Assembly: GCF_030247195.1 (NCBI RefSeq)
Contig: NC_080671.1
Location: forward strand, 209,687,993-209,751,992
Length of the DNA stretch: 64,000 nucleotides
Source: Topomyia yanbarensis
Taxonomy: Eukaryota > Arthropoda > Insecta > Diptera > Culicidae
Reading direction: 5' to 3'
A model generated the notes under the pieces. That model made no database searches and was not told the origin of the DNA. It saw only the letters and a list, made by a program, of their open reading frames with translations. Every line of letters starts with the position of its first letter. The stretch's first letter is position 1. Below, piece by piece: positions 55,691 through 64,000 of the stretch. Position numbers and translations under genes: made by a program.

Positions 55691-58410
55691 ATGAGATTCA
55701 TCTGTCAAAATAAAGGTTTCCCAACTACCAATAATGTGATTATCTATACTAAGCGCTCACTCACGATTTGCTATCAAAATGTCCGCGGATTACGAACGAA
55801 GACTCAAAAGATATTTAGAGCCTTATCTGTTTCTGACTATGACGTAGTAGTATTTACAGAAACATGGCTTAACGACAATATCCTCAAGGCTGAACTGACC
55901 GACGAGCATGAAATATATCGTTGCGATCGAAATTGCTCTACCAGCCGTGCCCTTTGTGGTGGTGGTGTATTGATAGGCATCAAAAAGGGAAATCGAAGCG
56001 AAAATATTGTAACCGTCGATGGAACCGCCCGTCTAGAACAAGTAGCAGCTCGTATATATTACGGGGCAGTGTCTCTCGTTGTATGTGCGATTTACCTACC
56101 ACCGAATTCTGATCTCGCTTTGTATGAACAGCATGCTGCCTATGTCAATCTACTGTACGATCAAATTGGTGCCAACGATAGGGGTGGTGGTTTTAGGCGA
56201 CTATAATTCACCTCAGCTACGTTGGAGTTTCGATGACGAAGTTGGATGTTTTATTCCAATAAATTCCTCCTCGGAACATGAAATTTTGTTAGTCAAAACC
56301 ATGATCGCTTCTGGCCTACAACAAGTGAACTATGTGACGAACGAGAATGGTAGGTTGCTTGATTTAGCGTTTGTTAGTAGCACTGGCGGATGCGAAGTAT
56401 TAGACCCACCCTTACCGTTAATGAAATTAGATCGTCACCACAATCCGTTTGTGTTGACTCTGTGTTTCCCGTGTCTATGAATGACGATGTTGATTTATTT
56501 TACGATTTCAATCAATTATGATGAATTAAACACTGTAATTTCACGAATAAATTGGGTTGAGACATTAACGCTGGGTACTCTGGATGAATCTGTGAATAGA
56601 TTTTATCACGAACTGGAATCAATATTTCAACAACTTGTGCCTAGGAGTAAACGCACGCGCCGCCCGGATAACAAACGACCTTGGTGGAATGCCGAGTTAC
56701 GAAATCTTCGAAATCGTCTCAGAAAGGCTCGAAAACGATTTTTAGAACAAGAGGCGAAACCGATAAAACGTTCGTGTGGGAATTAGAACGCCAATTCGAG
56801 CTTGTGAATGCAACATACTTCCGCTCATATGTTTCCCGAATTGAATGCAGCATGAAGGACAACCCAAAGCCGTTTTGGTCTTCCATGCGGAACAAAACGT
56901 GCTCCAGTGGAATCCCGGAATGCGTCGACTATCGAGACAGGACATCAACGTCACCAGCGGAGTCAGCAAATATATTCTCGTCATTCTTTCAAAACGTGCT
57001 AAGTAATAACTCACCACCTTTGTCTGAATCGTACTTGAGTAGTTTGCCAATGTTCACCCTGAATTTACCTGCAACATCATTCACCGAACATCAGGTACAT
57101 ATTAATCTTCGGGGGATTGACAATTCAAAGGGCCCGGGGTCCGACGGGCTACAACCATCGTTCATCATGAATTGCTCTTCATCTTTGGCGTTACCAGCAT
57201 CTCTATTATTCACTAGCTTTCCTGCTGAAAATGTTTTCCAACTACAAATCTGATGAGCTACGTGTCGTCGCTGGTTGATAAATTGGAGAAACGACAACAG
57301 ATTGATGCGGTGTACATCGACTTCTCGAAAGCTTTCGACCGTGTTCCTCATCAGCTTGCTGTGGAAAAGCTAAGGCGGACTGGACTGCCGGACTGGCTGA
57401 CTAATTGGATCTCCTCGTACCTTGCGAACCATAGCGCCTCGGTGCGACTTGGAACTACACACTCGGATCCTTTCCACATTTCATCGGGCGTTCCTCAAGG
57501 GAGTCATCTCGGACCTCTTCTATTTGTGCTCTTAGTGAACGACCTCTGTAGTGAATTATCGTCTTCTAAAGACATGTATGCTGATGATCTGAAAATTTAC
57601 CGGGTGGTAACAACTATGGTAGACTGTTGTGCATTGCAAATGGACGTCGATAGGATCATTGACTGGAGCGACAGAAACGGAATGAGTGTGAATATTAAAA
57701 AATGCAGCACAATCACTTTTACACGAGTACATACTCCAATTAAGTTCGAATACTCAATGTGTTCTGCTCCTGTAGAACGAGTCGTATCCGTCAAGGACCT
57801 TGGTGTCATTCTCGACTGTAAGCTACGCTTTACCGCACATTACTCTTCTGTTATAGCTAAAGCCTACGTTGTACTTGGACTCATCAAACGCAACACTCGT
57901 GATTTCAATGATGTGTATTGTCTAAAAACACTATACATTACACTGGTACGCAGTATTCTAGAATATGGCGTTACTATTTGAGCTCCGTATCACACCATAC
58001 ATATTAATCGTATCGAAAGGGTACAGAAGAACTTTATCAGGTTTGCACTTCGTCGGTTACCCCGGCAAAATCGTCTCCAGCTTCCTCCATATGAAGATCG
58101 CTGTATCCTCATCAATCTCCCTACGCTGCAAAACAGACGGATCTTTCTGCAACGACTTTTCATTTTCGACCTTCTGACAGACAACATAGAATCTCCTGCG
58201 CTTCTAGCAAAACTTGACCTGAACGTTCCGGGAAGATCTTTCCGGAGAATTGATTTTCTCCGACGCTCAACACGTCGCACGCAGTACGGCCAGAATAATC
58301 CTTTGGATGTTTGCTGTCAACGATTCAACAGTGTCTATCATTTGTTTGATTTTCATATTAGTAAAGAATCGTTTAAATTAAAAATAGGTTTAAGTGAGTG
58401 TTTAGTCTAA
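55691..58410 (+). pseudogene. Jockey/CR1-like non-LTR retrotransposon ORF2 (endonuclease, RT), broken
   Basis: ORF2 of the same family as the minus-strand copy at 23229-26632, but longer at the 5' end. Endonuclease: LTICYQNVRGLRTKTQKIF (about 55760), VVVFTETWLND (catalytic E), GGGVLIGIKKGN, a frameshift near 56185, VVVLGDYNSPQLRWSFDD, NGRLLDLAFVSS. More shifts occur near 56480 and 56750. RT: SKGPGSDGLQPSFI, then a deletion at about 57245 that removes the next blocks, YIDFSKAFDRVPH, SGVPQGSHLGPLLF and MYADDLKIY (about 57575). After a lesion near 57980 the C-terminal region continues in another frame (RRIFLQRL, TQYGQNNPLDVCCQRF) to the TAA at 58408-58410. At least four frameshifts and one deletion. 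No RNase H. Confidence 0.88.
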
Positions 58411-58423
58411 GTTTGTGCGATGC

Positions 58424-60223
58424 CACAGTGGCGTAACTATACCAAATCCATGGCCAAAATTATACCACATGTTTTTAAGCTTTGTTATACGATAACAAGT
58501 GATGAAAAATGGTTTTTCATGGTTTTAGACAATTTATGACCAAAATATGAAAATATTAAACCTCCTTGCAGTGTGATGCAAAGCCGAAAATAAACGAATT
58601 CCACGAGCATTATTATTTTTAAATGTAAACGTGTTCTTAGAGTAATCTATCAGCTTGAGGAAACCTCGCATGGAGATTTAGTCTGTTTCAACCGTTTTCA
58701 TTAATTAAAACATTTTGTTTTAAGTCCGTATGTTCATTTTGCTTTTCTGGTTTTCTTATAGTAGAAAAAATATTCAAGTTTTTGTAAATTCGGTAATAGA
58801 AATGCATGGCAACCTATCCAAGAGATTATCGTATTCAATCTGGATTATTCACGTTAACACTTGCAACCCGGAGACAAGGAACTGAAATGAGAAGATTGCG
58901 TAATTTGTTTGATGCTTCGCTTACGTTTCCAAGGCAACTTATGTGCGTTACGTTTCATATAGCAAGGTTGGTGGAAGTTATATTTCACACTCTTTTATAT
59001 GGCTATCGTGGTCATAATAGCTCAAGTTAGTTAATGGACGCAATCTAACAAAAAATAATATGGGGGTCTCAATCAAATCATTCTTTTTATATAAACTTTA
59101 GCTTGTGCGACCGCCCCTGGCCGCTACTCCGTTATCGATCTGGAATAGCTGAAGTTGCACAGGGAATAAGTAGATAATTATGCTTGGGAGTAACGAAACA
59201 TCTTTCAATGTGCAACTCCTGGTAATCCCAAATTGTTTATTGATCAATACCGGCCAGGCCCTAACGTAGATCGCGGGAGGAAAGTGAAGGAATGGTTAGT
59301 CCGGTACTTGCTTTTGCTAGAGGCCGCACTACTGCGCATTCCACAACTATCACGGGAGGAGGATATTTAAGTAAGTATAGAAGTTGGATACTACTTCTTC
59401 TTTACCGACGCCAGAGAGGTGACTTCACATCTGGAATAGATATCGATCCATCAACTCATGGACCGGGAACCAACCGGTTTACTTCCCTTTCGAAGGAAGA
59501 AAACACCACAGATTTCTTCACATCAGAAAAATCTCAAAGACCTTGGCTGGAATTGAACCCAGGTCAACTGGAATGTGTGGCGGTCACGCTTACCACTCAA
59601 CCACCGACGCCGTCTCAAATTATTCTTTTCATATAAGATCTTTTAAATAGCCTCAATTCTGATTTTTTTAATTATATTCTCTTAAATTTGAGCAAAAAAC
59701 ACGACATTTTCAAACAGCTGCAAAAAAACGAATGAGATTAATTGGGAATGTTTTCCTCGAGGAACAGTGAGAGGACACTCCAAATAATCTTCTCCCTTTA
59801 ACAGATTTACCCGACATTGCTCGACAAGGTACTTTTTTTACTAACGAATATGTGGAATATTGATAAAAGTGAGCACTTTTATAAAACCTACCCAAAAATG
59901 ACAAAGAAAAGCTAAAATTGACCATAATTGATTGTAGTTGTTGGAGTTTGCTATGAAAAGCATGATTTGGATTTAAATATTGACTTTGGGTAATTAGTTT
60001 TTGAGCAATCTGAAAAAATAGGGATGATGGCTTTCAAGCTAATAAAATGTGTAAAAAAAATCACTGATTTCAAATAATTGCATACAAAAATTATGAAATG
60101 AAAACGCTTTTCGTTACGTTAGAGTATGTATCGAAGAACAACTTAATCTAAAAATATGGACAAATAAACAAAAACAATTTTTTTTTCTATTTTGGCCAGG
60201 ATTTGAAGTTAGTTACGCCTCTG
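58424..60223. mobile_element. hAT-like non-autonomous element
   Basis: Inserted 6 bp after the retrotransposon stop. Left end CAGTGGCGTAACTATACC; right end, on the reverse strand, CAGAGGCGTAACTAACTTC. The inverted match extends about 37 bp inward with mismatches (CAAATCC, TGGCCAAAAT). TGCGATG is repeated outside both ends (58416-58422 and 60224-60230), so 7 of a presumed 8-bp duplication agree. CAGTGGCG-type termini and an 8-bp target duplication are known hAT features. The 1.8-kb interior has no transposase and carries a nested SINE (59366-59618). Confidence 0.65.
59366..59618 (-). mobile_element. tRNA-derived SINE nested in the hAT-like element
   Basis: Minus strand: a tRNA-like head with A box GGTTGAGTGGTAAGCG (about 59588-59603) and B box GGTTCAATTCC (59549-59559), preceded by GACGGCGTCGG. 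A non-tRNA body of about 170 bp follows, with CTTTCGAAAGGGAAG and CCAGATGTGAAGTCACC. The plus-strand ORF of 114 codons at 59292-59636 is a shadow. Resembles Feilai-type mosquito SINEs in organisation; family membership was not tested. Confidence 0.7.
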
Positions 60224-60230
60224 TGCGATG

Positions 60231-60689
60231 TAACTTTTTTAATCGAAGACAATACAATATTAATAAATGTTTCAGAATGGCGCTTCCACGAATATATGTA
60301 CGACCGTCAGATAGTCTTACGATTTTCTGAGAAATCGAGGGGTTCTGAATTACCCCACGGTCATAATAGCCTCGGGTTCCCCAAATTATATTAACGAAAA
60401 AAGCTTCGTGATTTCCTTTTACATACTATAAACCATATCACAATATTCTGGAAGTCATTTATTGAAATATATGTACCTTCTTTTCTTAACTTTTAGGTTT
60501 TCAGCAAACAAAGATTCTTACAGAGAGGTTGGAAATCTTTTCAATATGACAGAGTCGACTTTTTTTTAAATATTTCGATAATTTATTGAATTTCTTTCAC
60601 GACATTTCTAGTTAATTTATAAAATTCTCAGAAAAATACGCGAACGATTGCGAGAAAGTTTGTAAGCAACAACATCGGTAATCTATTAT
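60231..60689 (+). pseudogene. Possible 3' end of the retrotransposon and N-terminal PIF/Harbinger remnant
   Basis: The first ~40 bp probably continue the retrotransposon 3' UTR (TAACTTTTTTAATCGAAGAC, AATAAATG). At 60271 a short stretch, MALPRIYVRPSDSLTIF, could derive from the N-terminal region of the transposase that follows, but the match is weak. Confidence 0.3.
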
Positions 60690-61083
60690 TTATTGCTCTA
60701 TTAATTTTTTTTCAGCAGCTCTCAAATCGGGTGTTTAGACGGAAGTTATATTCTAATTCGCAAGCCCAAACTAAAGTTTAGATCAATGTACTCGAACAGG
60801 CACGATGTGTTATCCTTAACATTGCAGGATCTCGACGGTCCTGATAAGAGGTTTTTAGACGTTTTTGTTGGCCCTCCCAGTAAAATCCTTGATTCAAGAA
60901 TATTCGCAATATCAAGTATAAGCCAGAAGATCCCTGAAAAGATTTCACCTCATAGGGGATTCGGCATACTTGATTAGGGAATTTTTGCTGACGTCGTTTA
61001 GAACACGGATAATGGCCATATTACAATAAAAAAGAAAATTTATAATCTGCACGGATACGAAAAACTACCAAAAGTAGAGCTCT
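60690..61083 (+). pseudogene. PIF/Harbinger transposase, DDE core (broken)
   Basis: Part of the DDE nuclease of a PIF/Harbinger DNA transposon. It is preceded by a TTTTTTTTCAG acceptor-like tract. Visible blocks: IGCLDGSYILIRKPK (first catalytic Asp), YSNRHDVLSLTLQ, KRFLDVFVGPPSKILDSRIF (second Asp region, usually G-P-G-SVHDARVF) and IREFLLTSFRTR after a stop at 60975. A frame change then leads to DNGHITIKKKIYNLHGYE, corresponding to the DNGHLT-type block, up to about 61083. It is interrupted there and continues at 61444. Stops and frameshifts make it inactive. Confidence 0.8.
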
Positions 61084-61443
61084 TTTGACTTAATCTCGGG
61101 GTATCGTGGAATAAGGTAAAATTAGGTAAACCGTATTGAAGGTAGTTTCCCTTTAACCACGGCAAAAACCACAACTCATTGACAGGTTTTTTATACTCAA
61201 CCTTGAGGTAAATATGCCTAAATCTAAGTTGTTTCTACCTAATTGTGAGTATACCTCAAACAACTCAAAAGTACCTTATTCCTTAGAAGGCCTCGACTGA
61301 GTCGAGGCCTTCTAAGGTTTGAGGTTTCTCTCTTTGTTTTTAACAACACTAATAAGTGCGAAAGCGACGCAAGACTCAAAACTACCAAAATTTAAGTAAA
61401 AAGAACTTATTCTGCGGGTTGTTTTATTTTTCCGTGTACACCG
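61084..61443. mobile_element. Insertion in the Harbinger transposase, with a 37-bp palindrome
   Basis: About 360 bp of non-coding DNA separate the two transposase halves. It contains a near-perfect palindrome, CCTTAGAAGGCCTCGACT (61281-61298), a 1-nt centre, and AGTCGAGGCCTTCTAAGG (61300-61317). GTACCTTATTCC and GGAATAAGGTA words on either side suggest further inverted structure. Its exact ends and type could not be fixed. Confidence 0.5.
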
Positions 61444-61753
61444 TTGGGAAAAACGTGTCACGATAGAGAACAGCTTCGGACTGTTAAAGCAGAGGTTTCA
61501 GCAGATAACTCGCTTGGAATTTCACACAACCCTAAGGCAATCGAAATTCTTAGTAGCATGTTGTGTGTTGCACAATATTTGCATTTTGCGCAACGATGCA
61601 TTAGACGCTATTGGCGCAGAAGCAGTATATGGAGACGTTTCTGCCGATGCAACATCGATGACGCGAAGGATCGATACAGGACTGCGCAATAAAGAACTTC
61701 GGCGGCTAGGAGAACTCAAACGAGACTCAATAGCGAATGACTTTATTCGATAG
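61444..61753 (+). pseudogene. PIF/Harbinger transposase, C-terminal part
   Basis: Continuation of the transposase: RVTIENSFGLLKQRF, where the Glu is the presumed third catalytic residue, then ARKFLVACCVLHNICIL-like text around 61530-61600 and a C-terminal RRIDTGLRNKELRRLGELKR ending at TAG 61751-61753. The catalytic block and the VLHNIC block are characteristic of Harbinger transposases. A frame change near 61510 separates the two blocks. Confidence 0.8.
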
Positions 61754-61897
61754 TTTTTTATAGCAGTATACGGAGACGTTTCTGCCGATGCAACATCGAT
61801 GACGCGAAGGATCGATAAAGGGTTGCGCAATAAAGAATTTCGGCGGCTAAAAGAACTCAAACGAGACTCAATTTCGAGTAACTTTATTCGATAGTTT
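61754..61897 (+). repeat. Tandem duplication of the transposase 3' end
   Basis: AGCAGTATACGGAGACGTTT (61762) repeats AGCAGTATATGGAGACGTTT (61621) with a 141-bp period, including the last 43 codons and the stop. About 10 differences separate the copies. Confidence 0.9.
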
Positions 61898-62760
61898 TTT
61901 TATTTCATTTTAATGCCACGAGTTCAACTTTTTTAAATAAATTCAATTGAATTTTTGAGTTTTTTGTTCGTTGTTCAACTTGCGATCGCAACATAGGAAG
62001 CCAATCGTAATTCTTGTTTCGAAGCTTACGTATTCCGATTGTCACGATCCATATCTGGAACATACATCAATCATACGTCGTTTGACACCAGGGTTACCAT
62101 AATCACAGATTTTTCTGTAACGTCACAGATTTTTTTTTCGCAATTTTTGATAACAGATTCTTTTTTTACAGATGACAGATTTTTGGTATTTTGATAAATA
62201 TACCACAGATTTTTGGAAATATTGTGATTTTTCAGATTTTTCGGAAATTTATCACAGATTTTTTTCCTGTTTTAGTCATCACAGATGGTAAAAAGATTTT
62301 TTCGTTGAAACACAGATTTCAATGTGGCATAAAAAATTGCAGCCAAACGGACTGTCAAAAAGTGCAGCCAAACGAGCATTGTTGGCTCCACATGCCAACG
62401 ACGAAAAATTGGAACGCAGACGCCTTGTTGGATTCACATGCCAACGCCGACAATTTGCGACACAGACGACTAGCGGCTCGCTCTAACAGCAACAATGCCG
62501 CGCTGCCAGAAGACCTTCTGCTGGAACATCGCACACTACGAGACGCTGGTCTATCTGTGCTCTTCAATCATCTATCTTCCTGATGGCCAGTCCTACAAAG
62601 AACTTCAGCCCAATTTAATTCTTTACGAACGGAAGATAGCGAGAAATAGTGGCATCCGATAGCAGCTGTGGCTCAAACAGGACTAAACGCGCTGCAGCAG
62701 AAAGGTCCTCAACGCAGCGGAAAAATCCTGCTGTTGAAATCAAGCGGGAACGAGGCGTAA
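61898..62760. other. Non-coding with CACAGATTTTT repeats
   Basis: At 62095-62320 the word (A)CACAGATTTTT recurs at least seven times at irregular spacing, preceded by CCAGGGTTACCATAATC. Further on, CACATGCCAACG recurs at 62391 and 62438. The ORF at 62191-62583 resembles no family. Probably degenerate repeat DNA. Confidence 0.5.
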
Positions 62761-63204
62761 TGAACAACTAGTAGACTCCATACGGCGAGCAGACGAGCAG
62801 CAATGGCTGCAATTCTCAGGGATCAGCTCGGGAAAGGAATATTCCACTCTGGGTTTTACTTGTTTATTCTTCACTGTTTAAATTACAAAATGCTTATGAC
62901 TTTTTCATGATACTGCACACGCTTTTATACTCTTTCCAAACAAGCATTCTGGATTTTTCCACCAATCAGCGACTTCGTTTTATCGGCGTAGCATATGATG
63001 AAGGGAATGGTGCTAATGTGGGAGACTATCCAGGCGGCTTGCGGGGTGTTATTGTGTGACTGAGCTTCGCATACAAACGGGGAAAAGGGAGGGAGATGTT
63101 GAATTGGTGCTTTTTGCTGGCCTTTGCTGGAGGAAGATGTTGAATTGGTGGCCTTTTGTGATGTTTTGGGAAATTAGGTTGCGTCATTTTCGCTATCGCG
63201 AACA
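62761..63204 (-). mobile_element. Presumed 3' LTR of a BEL/Pao element
   Basis: On the minus strand TGTTCGCGATAGCG begins at 63204, directly where the pol similarity ends, as is usual in BEL/Pao elements whose last codons abut the LTR. An AATAAA signal occurs on the same strand near 62865. The distal LTR end is uncertain; TTGTTCA at 62761-62767 is one candidate and would give 444 bp. The other LTR lies outside the window, so the ends cannot be compared. Confidence 0.5.
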
Positions 63205-64000
63205 TACACCCCCGGCAAGTGATGGCCATCACTTGTTGGTCGCAGAATCCTGGTTGGACGGCAAATTGTCTTCTATAGGTAGGAGAGAGTTTATTAATAG
63301 GTCGTCGAAACACTGATTCACCCACGCGAACATCAACTGTTCTTACAAGTTCGTCACGTCCAGGGTACACTGTGACAATTCTGGCCAACTTCCATTGCTG
63401 CGGCGGTAAATTCTTGTCCCTCAGCAAAACAAATTGACCCGGGAAAACATTTGGGACACGGATAAAGTTTATTCCTCTAGGCTGTAAGCTTACTAAATAA
63501 TCCCGAAGCCACGATTTCCAAAAATGCTCTCTCGTCAATTGCAAATGCTGCCATCGGGTTAAACGATTCACATTAATTGAGTTATATGAAGTTTTTGGAA
63601 TGACATTGATTGGTCTTCCAATAAGGAAATGCGATGGTGTTATAACCTCACCATCGACAGGATCATCGGAAAGGGAGAAAAGGGGACGTGAATTAAGTAT
63701 TGCTTCAATTTGCGCTAACAAAGTACTGAACTCTTCGAATGTTAATGGAGTTTCCTTCAGAATTCGCTTCAAGTGATATTTTGTACTTTTTACTGCCGCC
63801 TCCCACAGGCCTCCGAATTCTGGTGCCTCAGGCGGTATGAAGTTCAACCTTATCTCTTTCGATTGACAAAAGGAACCAATAGCTTTGACTGCAGCTTGAT
63901 CTTGGAAGTTTAAAAAGGCTGTGCAATTCTGCTTTGGCACCCCGAAAATTAGTACCAAGGTCGGAATTAATTTCACGAGGCATTCCTCTCCGAGAAATAA
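63205..64000 (-). pseudogene. BEL/Pao retrotransposon pol, integrase C-terminal part
   Basis: Minus-strand integrase region that would join the element's cDNA to host DNA. The block SDLGTNFRGAKAEL, containing the second catalytic Asp, is in a different frame (about 63975-63930) from the rest, so a frameshift lies near 63915. Then QDQAAVKAIGSFCQSKEI, FIPPEAPEFGGLWEAAVKS (the catalytic Glu), AILNSRPLFSLSDDP, TPSHFLIGRPINVIP and WQHLQLTREHFWKSW follow. The Pao-type C-terminal domain has PGQFVLLRDKNLPPQQWKL and RPINKLSPTYRR. These blocks are characteristic of BEL/Pao integrases. The open frame continues past the presumed LTR start to 63026 and ends without function. The element extends beyond the right window edge. 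Confidence 0.85.

Overview
The window looks like repeat-rich intergenic or heterochromatic DNA from an insect, most probably a culicine mosquito. The inference rests on the combination of I, R1 and Jockey/CR1-type non-LTR retrotransposons, BEL/Pao and Ty3/Gypsy pol remnants, PIF/Harbinger, hAT-like and TA-flanked foldback elements, tRNA-derived SINEs, and a short 55-nt intron in the one spliced gene remnant. No intact cellular gene is visible. Almost every coding segment is a decayed mobile element, often nested in another.

Layout. 1-6245: an I-clade retrotransposon (endonuclease, reverse transcriptase, RNase H) split by a 2.4-kb non-coding element with about 710-bp inverted repeats, a CACAGTG start and a 5-bp target duplication (Transib-like), and split again near its C terminus by a TA-flanked element made mostly of a 33-bp ACGCGG minisatellite. 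6246-7870: remnants of a histone cluster (H2B minus, H2A plus, H4 minus with its 3' stem-loop). 8265-9905: tandem repeats. 9906-11774: Gypsy pol (RNase H, integrase). 12184-12489: unidentified coding-like remnant. 13166-17199: a CR1-group element with an intact ORF1 and a broken ORF2. 17729-18217: decayed ORF of unknown family. 18480-23228 and 26633-26746: an R1-clade element carrying an internal 893-bp tandem duplication that fuses the endonuclease N terminus to the Gag zinc-knuckle region. It is split by a minus-strand, 5'-truncated Jockey/CR1-like element (23229-26632), itself split by a 344-bp-repeat foldback element (23535-24432).

26747-31390: more repeats, including an element with an exact 8-bp target duplication, a GTGAGCAC minisatellite interrupted by a 1.4-kb TA-flanked palindromic element, a SINE-like segment, a minus-strand CR1-like RT tail and a possible R1 3' end. 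31391-40700: unidentified ORF, dispersed non-coding repeats, MITEs and a minus-strand spliced gene remnant (33770-34898). 40720-52524: a giant array of the octamer AAAATTCT, over 11 kb and ending in a 500-base assembly gap (52525-53024).

53025-64000: a foldback MITE, a SINE, a plus-strand Jockey/CR1-like element (55691-58410) interrupted by a hAT-like element with a nested SINE, a PIF/Harbinger transposase remnant with a duplicated 3' end, and a minus-strand BEL/Pao integrase with its presumed 3' LTR.

The parts do not form a pathway. What ties them together is insertion history: several insertions can be ordered because the host ORF resumes on the other side with a recognisable target duplication. 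Boundaries and identities were judged by eye, and no database search was run.
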